The position numbers and the translations under genes are program-made. A DNA stretch of 64,000 nucleotides from Monoplex corrugatus (taxonomy: Eukaryota > Mollusca > Gastropoda > Littorinimorpha > Ranellidae): the NCBI GenBank assembly GCA_030674185.1, contig CM060312.1:73908237-73972236 (forward strand), given 5' to 3'. Shown one piece after another: positions 45,987 through 57,595 of this stretch. Positions within the stretch are counted from its first letter, which is position 1. Each line of letters begins with the position of its first letter. The notes below the pieces were generated by a model. The model made no database searches, was not told the origin of the DNA, and saw nothing but the letters and a program-made list of their open reading frames with translations.

Positions 45987-47770
45987 TACACACAGTACAG
46001 GAAATAGTACAATTCACAAGAACTGCTGAATGCACACGGCTCAAAAACATGTACAGCTCATTATAACTCATGAAGGCACACAGCACAGGAAACAGTACAG
46101 CTCATTAGAACTCCTGAAGGCACACAGCACAGGAAACAGTACAGCTCATTATAACTCCTGAAGGCACACAGCACAGGAAACAGTACAGCTCATTAGAACT
46201 CATGAAGGCACACAGCACAGGAAACAGTACAGCTCATTATAACTCATGAAGGCACACAGCACAGGAAACAGTACAGCTCATTAGAACTGCTGAATGCACA
46301 CGGCTCAAAAACATGTACAGCTCATTATAACTCATGAAGGCACACAGCACAGGAAGCAGTACAGCTCATTATAACTCATGAAGGCACACAGCACAGGAAG
46401 CAGTACAGCTCATCAGAACTCATGAGGACATACAGCACAGGAAACAGTACAGCTCATTATAACTCCTGGTCACACAGCACAGGAAGCAATACAATTAATT
46501 AGAACTCCTGAAGGCACACAGCACAGGAAATAGTACAGCTCATTACAGTTCATGAAGGCTCACAGCACAGTGAATAATACAGCTCATTACAGCTCCTGAA
46601 GGCTCACAGCACAGGAAATAGTACAGCTGATTATAAATTCTGAAGGCACACAGCACAGAAAACAGTATAGCTCATGATAACTCATGAAGGCACACAGCAC
46701 AGGAAGCAGTACAGCTCATGATAACTGCTGAAGGCACACAGCACAGGAAATAGTACAGCTGTTTACAACCCCTGAAGGCACACAGCACAGGAAACAGTAC
46801 AGCTCATTACAACTCCTGAAAGCACACAGCACAGGAAACAGAGCAACTCATTATAACTCCTGAAGGCACACAGCACAGGAAACAGTACAGCTTATTAGAA
46901 CTGCTGAAGGCACACAGCACAGGAAATAGTACAGCTCATTAGAACTCCTGAAGGCACACAGCACAGGAAACAGTACAGCTCACTGCAAACCCTGAAGGCA
47001 CACAGCACAGGAAACAGTACAGCTCATTAGAACTCCTGAAGGCACACAGCACAGGAAATAGTACAACTCATCAAAACTCCTGAAGTCACACAGCTCAGGA
47101 AACAGTACAGCTCATCACAACTATTGAAGGCACACAGCACAGGAAACAGTACAGCTCATTAGAACTCCTGAAGGCACACAGCACAGGAAACAGTACAACT
47201 CATCAAAACTCCTGAAGTCACACAGCTCAGGAAACAGTACAGCTCATCACAACTATTGAAGGCACACAGCACAGGAAACAGTACAGCTCATTAGAACTCC
47301 TGAAGGCACACAGCACAGGAAATAGTACAACTCATCAAAACTCCTGAAGTCACACAGCTCAGGAAACAGTACAGCTCATCACAACTCCTGAAGGCACACA
47401 GCACAGGAAACAGTATAACTCATTACAACTCTTGAAGGCACACAGCACAGGAAATAGTATAACTCATTACAACTCTTGAAGGCACACAGCACAGGAAATA
47501 GTACAACTCATTACAACTCTTGAAGACACACAGCACAGGAAATAGTATAACTCATTACAACTCTTGAAGGCACACAGCACAGGAAATAGTATAACTCATT
47601 ACAACTCTTGAAGGCACACAGCACAGGAAATAGTATAACTCATTACAACTCTTGAAGGCACACAGCACAGGAAATAGTATAACTCATTATAACTCTTGAA
47701 GGCACACAGCACAGGAAATAGTACAACTCATTACAACTCTTGAAGGCACACAGCACAGGAAATGATACAA
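45987..47770. repeat. 44-bp minisatellite, about 40 copies
   Basis: The unit begins gaaggcacacagcacaggaa and continues acagtacagctcattagaac and tcct. Between about 47030 and 47400 three-unit blocks repeat with a 132-bp period, marked by the variant acaactcatcaaaactcctg at 47063, 47195 and 47327. The last third is dominated by a tataactcattacaactctt variant, a homogenised subfamily. It lies in the presumed intron 300 bp before the second receptor exon. Confidence 0.97.
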
Positions 47771-47929
47771 CCCAGTGTATCTGATGGTCTTAACACCAGT
47801 AAAGGCTAAAATTGTGCTGTTTGAGAATACAATCTATTGTGTGTAAAGTAAAGTTACACAGTATATTAACTCTTTCTCAATACAATCTATTGTCTAATTA
47901 AAGAAAAGTTGCAAAGTGTCTAATCTCTT

Positions 47930-47960
<31 letters not shown>

Positions 47961-48081
47961 TCCTGTCTCTCTCACTCTCTCATTCTCTCTGGTGTACGTT
48001 TTGGTCGTTTATTCGTTTATGGTTGATTTAGGGGATGGTTTGATGATTGGTGTGTCAGCTGAAATACTGGTTTGTTTTCAG
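47771..48081 (+). promoter_or_regulatory. Intron end with splice acceptor before receptor 2
   Basis: A CT-rich tract (47925-47993) lies further up, and tggtttgttttcag ends at AG 48080-48081. The homologous frame starts straight after it. The frame has no ATG near its start, which fits an internal exon boundary. Confidence 0.7.
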
Positions 48082-51000
48082 GAAACGATTCTTTGCCTCA
48101 GAACCTGCTGCTGGTGAGGACATCCATGTTATCAGGGTTCATCACACCAAAAGGGAATTACGGTACAAAATCCATGTTTGAGTTTTTTATCATGTGCACG
48201 CATATCTCTGTCCCAGCTGGACACGCCATTATGATTAGTCTGAAGAAAATGGTAAATGTCTATTCTGATGTACGTGTCGAACTGTTTACAAGCGACAGTA
48301 CTGGATCTCGTACCTCAGTGTGGAGATCCTTCATGCAGTGGCTATATGATTGTGTGTTCAACACCCCAACACTCACAGTTGAATACGAGAACACATTTTG
48401 CCTAGACGTACCGTGTTTCAGACTGTTCTTTTCCTTTCACCCTGAACGCCAAACACCTCAAAAGTTGCCCAGTGGACTCTTCAACTGTTCTGTCGATCAC
48501 TATTCCAGCTTTCAGCACCATCTGCACTGCAACCTGAGGACAGAGTGTGAAGATAGACAGGATGAAACGGAGCACTGTCCCTTCAGCAGTCCTGATTGTC
48601 AGGGTTTGGTGGCGTTATGTAACCGTTGCTACATATTTGTCCGTGTTTTTTTAGATACGGGTGGTAATAGAGGTGATTTTTTTGAAAGATCAAACAAGTA
48701 CTGCAACTCTCTGGGAGGCATTCTTGGTATGCCTAAATGTGAAGAAGACTGGCCTGGAATAGTTGACAATTTAACCAATCCATATCTGTATATCCTTGAC
48801 CAGGTTTGGGTAGGCCTGACCATTGGCAACAAGTCGTTTCCCGTCATGTACAGAAATAACGTCATCAGTGAAGACAGAACTGTACTTTACCATTCTGTTC
48901 GATATGAAGATAATATTGTGTTTTCAAAACGAAATAGCAAATTCTATGAACTGTTATGTCTTTACAGAACTGGTGGTCGTTTTTTGGCACAAGACTGTGG
49001 TATGCGTAGATTTGACTCTGGTGTGATGTGTGAATTTAGGACAAATCAGACCCACCATTCTTCACAAGCAATAACATTAACCAGGACCCCTTTTCCTTTG
49101 CAAACGTATCAATCTCTGATCACGGGTCCTGATGGTCACATGACACACACATTTCTATTGTGTGGTTCACACCAGCATGACGTATGTGGTCAAGGTCACA
49201 CATCTTGTACTTTTTCTTATCACTTGTCACACACGCATAATTTGTTTAATTCAACAGTTGATCACGTCAATTTTGTCCCTTTATTTACCTGTGATGACGA
49301 CGTCACCACGATTTCATACACTCTGGTATGTAACCTTCTACATGATTGTCAGGATAAGAGTGATGAGTCTTTCTGTAAACATGCTCCTTGTGTCAATACG
49401 TTTACCTGTACTAACGGTCAGTGTCTGTCCTATGATGTTGTCTGTGACCGAGTGTTCCATTGTCAGGACAAATCAGATGAATTAAACTGTGTTGACTACA
49501 GATTCAAGGAAACTCACTGGGCACCTGTTTTTCCATATCCTGTTCTCATCCATTTCAATGGCATCAACAAATTCATTTCAACTCCAATAAAATCCAACGA
49601 GTCCTGTCCTGACAGCCACTATCGTTGTCCTGGCAAGTTCAGTGACTGCCTGCCTGTCTACACACGATGCAATGGAATGTACGACTGTCTAAACCATGAT
49701 GACGAAGAGGGATGCAATGAACTGACCTGTCCAGGGTTCTTTCGATGCAGAACTTCCATAATATGCCTACATGCTGACCACCTGTGTGATGGCTGGCCTC
49801 ACTGTCCACTGTATGATGATGAATTGTCATGTGATGTGAACTGCCCTGTGGGCTGTCTGTGTCACGGTTACACATTTCTGTGTCATCAGCCTTTCTCTGC
49901 TTACCTCTACCCACAGCTCCGTTACTTACAGGTCACAGATACAAGAATGAGTCTGTCTGATGTCAGTAATAATTCCTATCTTATACGTCTGATTCTTTAC
50001 CAGTGTTCATTGACTGTCCTGTCCAACATGAAGTTGCCCAACTTACAGTTTCTTGATCTCACTGGCAACAAACTACAACATGTCAACATGACTTATTTTG
50101 TTAGCTTAGAAAATCTACAGACACTGTCCCTGTCCAGCAATCCCATCACCTCACTCTACTCTGATCCCTCATATGATATTCACCAACGTGCACTCACAAC
50201 GATAGATCTATCATATACCACGCTAAAAGTGTTTGACACCAAAGTCTTTTCCAAGTTCTTGACATTACAGAAACTGAATTTAACGTTTACCACTATAAAT
50301 GCTGTTAGCAGTAATGGTTTTCAGTTTATACCAAAGTTAACAGCATTGTACATGAAAGGTACTCCTGTAAAAACATTTCCACCTGACATATTCAAAAATC
50401 TTTTCCATCTCCATGTCATAACAACACTGAATTATAAATTGTGCTGCAATGAAATACTTCCACATAACTTCGACGATACGTTTTGCTATTCCCCAAAAGA
50501 CGAAATTTCATCGTGTGAAGATTTACTTCAATCAGCAATGTATCGAGGCTTTCTCTGGCTGATAAGCAGTATGTCAGTGACTGGTAACCTCTTCTGTTTT
50601 GTTGTACGTTTGTGTTCACGGAAGAAGACTTCTTCAAGTGGCTTCAGTGTGTTTGTCACCAATCTGACCGTGGCAGATTTTCTGATGGGTGTCTATATTG
50701 CCATTATTGGTGTGGCTGATGAACTGTTCCGTGGTAGATATCTTTATTATGATGACACATGGACAAGCAGTGTGGCTTGTAAGGTGGCTGGTTTTCTGTC
50801 TCTGCTGTCCAGTGAAGTATCAGCTCTGACGATCTGGCTCATCACTTTGGATCGTTTCATCGTCCTTCATTTTCCATTCAGCACCATGCGATTTGAGAGA
50901 ACATCAGCTGCAGTGGCTTGTTTGTTATGTTGGTTTATAGGCTGGTTTATTGCCCTGCTGCCTTTACTTCCAGTGACATCACACTGGGAGTTTTACAGTC

Positions 51001-51455
51001 AGACAGGTATCTGTATTCCACTCCCAGTCACCACAAAATTTGTTAAAGGATGGATTTATTCCTTTGGTGTTTTGATCGTCTTTAATTTCATTCTGTTTGT
51101 GCTGATCTCAGCTGGCCAAGCCTTTATCTATTGGTCAATACAGAACAATGCACTGACCACCAACAACACCAGAGCATCACGAGACATGACCATAGCACAG
51201 CGGTTGATCACTGTGGCTGTAACAGACTTCATGTGCTGGTTTCCAATTGGACTGTGTGGATTTCTGGCATTGGCTGGTATTCCTATGCCTGGGGAGATAA
51301 ATGTCGCTTTGGCTATCTTCGTACTGCCCTTAAACTCTGCTCTGAATCCCTTTGTATATACCTTTAACACACTGGTGGCAAAACGAAGAAAATCCCAGGA
51401 GACTGAGCTGTTAAAGTGGCTGGAATCTCATGCTGATTTGCATGAGAGTAGATAA
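48082..51455 (+). CDS. GRL101-like multidomain 7TM receptor, canonical signature (last exon)
   Basis: About 1124 codons after the acceptor at 48080-48081. Counting residues from 48072: CUB-like (about 15-130), LDLa (134-170), C-type-lectin-like (about 173-320), four LDLa (406-437, 440-473, 512-548, 553-587; e.g. CTNGQCLSYDVVCDRVFHC), LRR N-cap (CPVGCLC, 591), leucine-rich repeats (616-787; LQFLDLTGNKLQHV) and seven membrane segments (about 828-1105). Class A signatures are intact: GNLFC, VADFLMG (D869 = 2.50), LDRFIVL (R928 = 3.50), CWFP (P1058 = 6.50) and NPFVY (1092-1096). It is a clear paralogue of the receptor 11 kb upstream on the same strand. Receptor 1 continues in frame where this exon begins, so an intron is present here and absent there. 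Earlier exons (signal peptide, first CUB) were not found. A G-protein-coupling surface receptor is expected; ligand unknown. Confidence 0.92.
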
Positions 51456-51891
51456 CTACGTTATGGACTGCCTCCGTGTTATACCTAGGATGATGACAGT
51501 ATCGGTTACCTTAAGTAAAAATCTGTTTGTTAAACAGTTTGCAGTGACATTGTCTTCATTATAATACAGATAGCGCTTCTTCAAATCTTTTTCCAGATAT
51601 GTAGGTTGCATATAGTATACGGCCTGACTCGTTTTAGTCCATTATATACATTTTTTTTTCACATCGTGTGAATGAGTGAGAATATTCATATCAGCTGGAA
51701 AGAATGTTCTTGTGTCTGTCTGTCTGTCATTCTATCCATCTGTCTGTCAGTCTGTCTGTCTGTCATGTTTGTCTGTTATGTCAGTAGGAGTACTAGTTTT
51801 ATTACATTGTTTGGCAGTCTGGCTGTGTCAAAAATGTGTAAAGAAAATTCTCTGTGCTGTTACTGAATGGATCTTTAGCAAATTTGTTCCG
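51456..51891. other. 3' flank of receptor 2
   Basis: No polyadenylation signal stands out in the first 200 bases. A (CTGT)n run occupies 51715-51770. No gene is seen. Confidence 0.5.
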
Positions 51892-51963
51892 TGCCGGAAC
51901 CTGAGATAAACCAGGGACTTTTAGATCTTCAGTCTAACGCTCTCCCAGCTGAGCTATTACGGC
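51892..51963 (-). pseudogene. tRNA-Phe(GAA)-like pseudogene at 3' end of repeat R3
   Basis: The minus strand folds as a tRNA: acceptor GCCGTAA/TTCCGGC (one mismatch), D arm GCTCAGCTGGGAGAGC, anticodon arm TTAGACTGAAGATCTAA with anticodon GAA, variable AAGTC. The T arm is one base short (CCTGGTTTATCTCAGG), with a broken B box. The A box TAGCTCAGCTGG is intact. The damaged T arm and location inside a dispersed repeat argue against a working gene. Confidence 0.8.
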
Positions 51964-52215
51964 TGACAAATTTGGGAGAAGAGTGGCAGAAGGGCCCAGA
52001 CGTTCGACTGCCAATAACTAAACACGAGGTTCCAGGGTTCTGGAAAATCGAACTGAACGTCCTGTCCTGCACGCTAAAGATCCCACGGCAGTTGAAAATC
52101 GTTAAGAGCAGGGCATTGCCCGGCTGCCTTTGTAAAAAAATTGGAGAGATAGGTTGATTTCCCAGGTCCAACCCCTTGAAGACCAATTAGCCTTGTTGCC
52201 TTTCTGAAGTCTTCG
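51964..52215 (-). repeat. Dispersed repeat R3, copy 2, joined to tRNA-Phe-like end
   Basis: On the minus strand, from cgaagacttcagaaaggcaa through acctgggaaatcaacctatc, ccgtgggatctttagcgtgc and cgtgtttagttattggcagt to tcttctcccaaatttgtca. This is colinear with 16437-16872 but lacks the T-rich insert. The tRNA-like unit follows at once in the same orientation. Confidence 0.7.
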
Positions 52216-52797
52216 TTAGAAAAAAGTGAATATGAATAAAGAAAAAATTATGAATTTGAAGCCAGGGAGTGGGGAGGGGCACCGCACTCGTGGTGCTGGC
52301 CCCTGGAAAAGCTGAAGACTCTACCACCTCACTCCCCTACGACTCCAGGGTTATGGAAACTATCTAGGTAGGACCTCAGGACTTGGCCAGCTCATGGGTT
52401 TATGTGCAAGCTTACGGCTTGTGCCGTGATCATTATGGATCTTCCCCATCACACGGCACCTGTGACGTTAGTGCATATGAAATTCATTCCGAGTGCGGAG
52501 ACGTGATCTTGAGAAACTGAAATTGAAACTCCTCCTCCGGATCAGAGAGGGTAAAAAAGAACACAGCTCTGGTACAGTGTCATCTTGGGTGTTGGTGTTG
52601 TATTGCAGGGACCTCCACGGCTTATTCAGCATCTTGAAGGTGTTTCTGGCTTTGCTCTTGGATTCACTGTCTGTTCCTGTGACATGTGTGACAGTGCTGC
52701 AGAGGTAAGTGAGCTCTTCAAATCATGTTTAGGTCTGTACAGTGTCATCACCTGTGATTACTTTTGCCTGATCTTTAGGCATACCTGTTGTGCAAAA
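52216..52797. other. Unassigned DNA with one exon-like segment
   Basis: 52610-52707 is bounded by a good acceptor (ggtgttgtattgcag) and donor (gcagaggtaagt) and is open in one frame (HLEGVSGFALGFTVCSCDMC). No family was recognised and nothing around it joins to it, so this is only a candidate exon. Confidence 0.3.
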
Positions 52798-53096
52798 TTC
52801 CCCCTGTGAGGATGCCAGGGGCTGTTTCAGTATGTATAGTGTCCCCACCTTCTGGAAATTCTGTGCTAGAAATATCCTCTTTTCTGTCACTCTCTTTGTT
52901 CCTGCCTTGCTCCTTTGCTTTCTGTCATTTCTTCCTATCATTTTCTGCCTTGCCGGCCCATTCACCTATAAGTCCTACATACTGTTTCTTAGGACTGACA
53001 GTTGGGTACATACGTGTATTAGGTGCATTTTTGGTTCTGGGGAAATGTGATATGCGAAAGCAATTTTAGGCAATTTAGGCCCGTTTGATAAGTTTA
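52798..53096 (+). repeat. Dispersed repeat R1, copy 2
   Basis: Similar to 31655-31960 over its whole length (gaggatgccaggggctgttt, ccttctggaaattctgtg, ttttctgccttgccggccca, gtttttggttctggggaaat). Confidence 0.7.
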
Positions 53097-53132
53097 TGTT
53101 TTAGTGTTGTAAATTTTTTTTTCCGTTGTCGT

Positions 53133-54010
53133 AAATTTCACGACACCGGAAAAATCCCCAAAGATATGTCAAAATCAATTTTCATTGCACTTCCAAAGAA
53201 GACAGGGGCTATAGAATGCAAACTCCATCGCACAATCAGATTGATGAGTCATGTAACAAAAATCCTGTTAAGAATAATTATGATGAGGACAAGGAATATG
53301 ATCAAAAGAGAAATAGCAGAAGAACAGTGTGGATTTGTGGAAGGGAAGGGAACTATTAATGCCATATACATCCTAAGAACTATCATAGAGAGGTCAATTG
53401 AGATGAATAAGGATTTGTATTTATGCTTTGTTGACTATACAAAGGCTTTCGATCGGGTACGACATGAAGAATTGATCAACCAACTAGAAAGACTCAATAT
53501 TAATGGAAAAGATCTACGAATAATCAGGAATATGTATTGGGAACAAACAGCTGCAATGAGAATAGAAAACAATATAAGCTCTTTCCAAAACATCAAGAGG
53601 AGTCAGACAGGGTTGTGTTTTGTCACCAGATCTGTTTTTACTTTACAGAGAAAACATCATGAGAACCCTAGAAGAAGACCCTGGATTAAAAGTTGGAGGG
53701 AAAATGATAAACAACGTTCGATACGCAGATGACACCGTGCTAATTACAGAAAATGAAAGGGACCTACAAAACCTTGTGAATATACTAGAAATAAAAGCAA
53801 AGGTAAGGGGTTGGAAGTAAACAGCAGGAAGACTGAAGTCATGGTGATCAGTAAAAAACATGAAATCCCCTCCTGCAAAATACCAGCAAATGGCACAACC
53901 TTGACACAGGTTAATAAGTTCAAGTACCTGGGAACGGTCATTTCATCAGACGGCAGATGCACATCGGAAATAGCCGGCAGAATCGGCCAAGCCAAAACAG
54001 CATTAAAGAA
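53133..54010 (+). mobile_element. RTE-A copy A9, RT segment
   Basis: From KIPKDMSKSIFIALPKKTGA through CFVDYTKAFDRVRHEEL and a one-base frame break near 53597 to MSPDLFLLYRENIMRTLEED, RYADDTVLITEN and FKYLGTVISSDGRCTSEIAG. Both the endonuclease and the 3' tail are missing. It meets copy A10 tail to tail. Confidence 0.9.
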
Positions 54011-54042
54011 GAGAATAGAAAACGATATAAGCTCTTTCCAAA
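54011..54042 (+). mobile_element. 32-bp RTE-A snippet at the inversion point
   Basis: gagaatagaaaacgatataa and the next 12 bases repeat an internal RT position (compare 53556-53585) but carry the cgatata variant of copy A10 rather than the caatata of A9. It is wedged exactly between the two inverted copies. Confidence 0.8.
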
Positions 54043-55530
54043 GAAACCACATCTCAGCTGCTTCAATCTTGTTCTGGCTTTGCTTGTTGACTGTCCATGC
54101 CTCACAACCGTATAACAGTATTGGTTCTATAGAACATTCAAGAACTCTCTTCCTGATGTTAATTGATAGGCATCTGTTGGCAAGAATGCTTTTCATCTTC
54201 TTGAATGCTGTTTTGGCTTGGCCGATTCTGTTGGCTATTTCTGATATGCATCTGCCGTCTGGTGAAATGATCATTCCCAGGTATTTAAACTTATCAACCT
54301 GTCTTAAGGTTGTGCCGTTCGCTGTTATTTTGCATGAGGGGATTTCATGTTTTTTACTGATCACCATGACTTCAGTCTTCCTGCTGTTTAGTTCCAACCC
54401 CTTACCTTTGCTTTCTATTTCTAGTATATTCACAAGATTTAGTAGGTCCCTTTCATTTTCTGCAATTAGCACGGTGTCATCTGCGTATCGAATGTTGTTT
54501 ATCATTTTTCCTCCAACCTTTCGTCCAGGGTCTTCCTCTAGGGTTCTCATGATGTTTTCGCTGTAAAGTAAAAACAGATCTGGTGACAAAACACAACCTT
54601 GTCTGACTCCTCTTTTGTTGTTTTGGAAAGAGCTTATATCGTTTTCTATTCTCATTGCAGCTGTTTGTTTCCAATACATATTTGTGATTATTCGTAGATC
54701 TTTTCCATTAATATTGAGTCTTTCTAGTTGGTTGATCAATTCTTCATGTCTTACCCGATCGAAAGCCTTGGTATAATCAACAAAGCATAAATATAATAGT
54801 TCCTTTCCCTTCCAGAAATCCACACTGTTCATCCGCTATTTCTCTTTTGATTCTATTCCTCATCCTCATCATGATCATTCTTGATAGGATCTTGGTTACA
54901 TGACTCATCAAGCTGATTGTGCGATGGAGTTCGCATTCTATAGCTCCTGTTTTCTTTGAAAGTGCAAAGAAATTTGATTCATCTTTCATTATGGGTGGTC
55001 CTTCAAAGTTCTTTTTTATAATATGTTCTTCGTTTCTGTTATCTTCAAAAAGGTCTTTAATGTACTCTCCCCATCTGTCTGATATTTTGTCTTTTTCCAT
55101 GATAAGCGTACCATCTTTCGATTTTAAGCAACCAGTTGGTGTGCATGTATTTTTCCTCTCGACAATTTCTTCAGTTCGTCTGTACATACCCTGAGGATCC
55201 GTTTTGTGTCGATCTTCTATTTCTTTGTATTTTGTTTTCAGCCAAGTTTCCTTAGCTTCATTGCACCCATTCCTGATTTCTTTGTTTATCTCCCTGTATA
55301 TCTCCTCGTTTCTCTTTGCCTTCCTCTGTTCCTCCATCAAGCCTAAAATTTCTTTTGTCATCCAGTTCATTTTTGCTTTTCTATCTATTTTAGGAATTTA
55401 TTAACAAGCTTCATTTATCGAATTTCTCAACTTTGTCCATTGCTCCTCACTGTCATCAGCGTCTTCCAGAGCACTGAATTTGTTTTGAACATGTACGTTA
55501 GATTTTTTACGTATAACTTCATATGCCTTT
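54043..55530 (-). mobile_element. RTE-A copy A10, linker and RT, inverted
   Basis: On the minus strand: linker (MTKEILGLMEEQRKAKRNEE, about 55370; KNFEGPPIMKDE, about 54990). An internal deletion then brings the linker straight to ALSKKTGAIECELHRT, followed by the RT with CFVDYTKAFDRV, GVRQGCVLSPDLFLLY, RYADDTVLIAEN and LLYGCEAWTVNKQSQNK, ending at WFLWK. A 362-codon open stretch (53744-54832) runs from this RT into antisense A9 sequence. No tail is present. Confidence 0.9.
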
Positions 55531-55641
55531 AAGAGTCCATGTATATGGCTTTTACAATTAAAAAAAATCTATAAAACATGTAATTTTTGTCAGAATATGG
55601 TTTGCAGGCAACCCTTGATACTTCTGCCTTACATGTAAAAT

Positions 55642-55649
55642 CATCTCTC

Positions 55650-55714
<65 letters not shown>

Positions 55715-55747
55715 ACACAGAAACACACACAACAGAGTGTAGCAATT

Positions 55748-55792
<45 letters not shown>

Positions 55793-55802
55793 CACACACA
55801 CA

Positions 55803-55865
<63 letters not shown>
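55642..55865. repeat. (CT)n, (CAGA)n and (CA)n compound microsatellite
   Basis: About 60 bp CT, then CAGA tetramers (55750-55790), then CA to 55865. Confidence 0.95.
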
Positions 55866-55867
<2 letters not shown>

Positions 55868-56850
55868 CTTGTAACAAAGTACAGTGTTCTGGCGTACGAA
55901 AGAAGAAAAAATGGATCCATCAAAGTAATTGTTTTCCCACCCCCACCCCCTTTTTTTTTTTTTCAATACCCCTTTTCACAGTGGAAAGCAGATTTAACCC
56001 AAACCGAAAGTCATTCTTTCGTCAGAAACGCCCCAGCATTCGTCATGCTGCATACCACTGAACCACCTCGACTAATTCGTGAAGGGGAATAATTCCAAGG
56101 CCAAAGGTGAGGTTCCGTCGCTTGCTGAGCCAATGGTGCAACCTGTGCAACCAATCTGCACTGCGGTAGGTTGAATGGCAGGAAAATGCAGGTCTTTTTA
56201 ATTGTGCATGATCGCTTTGAGCATGTCTGGATCTTTAATTAAACAAAACTCGAAGTGGAGCAGTCCATGCAAAATAACCTGTATGCTTTCGTGCATTTAT
56301 TCCGCGGAAGTCGCATCGTCATCGTGATCGTGAGTGTCGCAGTCGAGGAACTCACCAAACGCAAAGTACAATCAAAACAAAAGCCGACGATCAGGTTACA
56401 GTTCCATAATGAATATTTTATGACAGTGACAATGTGATTTCCCCTGAAGTATTCCTACTTAATTTATTCCGATCATTTGTTATCATAATGTTACAGAACA
56501 TTGATATCAAAACGTTTGTTTTTTTTCATTAGCCTATTTCAACTAATTCAAGTAATGAAAATTATGATAATATAAATATAACTAGGCTGTAAGGCCTATC
56601 TAGTCTAGACAGATACTCAGGCAAGATCTCATCAAGCATATGCCGGGTATATCTGTCTAGAGCAGATGATATGCACTGTTCACAGCTCAGTGATTTTGAG
56701 ACTGTTGGTCCTATTTGTTTAATTAGTAATGTAGAAAAAAGCCACAAACTATTTTTCTTTAATTCAAAGATGGAACTCATCAAAAAGTATCATCGTGATC
56801 GTGATGATCATTTCACTTGTGAAATTCAGGAGTTTGCTCGTAAATGAAAT
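55866..56850. other. No gene seen
   Basis: Mostly AT-rich. A tRNA A-box-like string occurs on the minus strand near 56070 (tggttcagtgg) without a convincing cloverleaf. Confidence 0.4.
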
Positions 56851-57047
56851 CTGTCTGTCTGTCTGTCTGTCTCAGTCTCTCTCTCTCTCTCTCTCTCTCT
56901 GTCTGTGTGTGTTTGTGTTCTAATTGATGGTGTCCTTGTAGGGTCAAGTGAGCCCCTCCACTTTCTCAGTCCTTTTGGATTGTCATTCCTGTCACAGTGT
57001 TGGCCAGCCATAATTATATCACCTGAGTGCACACACACACACACACA

Positions 57048-57124
<77 letters not shown>
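56851..57124. repeat. (CTGT)n/(CT)n and (CA)n microsatellites
   Basis: CTGT/CT at 56851-56905 and CA at 57032-57124, separated by about 125 bp of unique sequence. Confidence 0.92.
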
Positions 57125-57128
<4 letters not shown>

Positions 57129-57239
57129 AAAGTAGAACGGTATAAGGAGGACTAAACCAGGTACCATTATATAGTAGGCCTATGAATGATAAAAATAAGA
57201 AGCTGAAAACTTCAGTTGGATTTGAGTTCTAGTTTTAAT

Positions 57240-57500
57240 TATCTCAAGAAAGTATGCGCAGGCAATTCAAGGCAAATAAAATGTTATAAGCCAATACAGT
57301 GGAGTCCTATAATACACCTAGAAGGTATGTGCAGGCGATTCAATGCAGATAAAATGCTGTAAGCCAATACAGTGGATGCTATAACAATATGAGCCAATAC
57401 AGTGGAGTCCTATAATAAACCTAGAAGACCTGTATGTGCAGGCGATTCAAGGCAGATAAAATGCTATAAGCCAACACAGTGGAACCCTGTAATAAACCTC
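57240..57500. repeat. Irregular minisatellite, 3-4 units
   Basis: Repeated phrases gccaatacagtggagtccta, taatacacctagaa, tgtgcaggcgattcaa and gcagataaaatgct recur with variable spacing of about 50-75 bp. Confidence 0.8.
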
Positions 57501-57595
57501 CTTACAATTTATAGAATCATCGTTGTATCAATGAGGTATTGTTTCCCAAAGGCCAAGTTTGCTATGTATAGTCTTGCCCTACAACTTACGCTCAA

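Noticed and set aside
45987..47770. CRISPR-like regular array
   Set aside because: There are no distinct spacers: the whole 44-bp unit is repeated, and the context is animal DNA.
56040..56085. tRNA-like A box on the minus strand (tggttcagtgg)
   Set aside because: No acceptable anticodon stem, B box or acceptor stem could be drawn around it.
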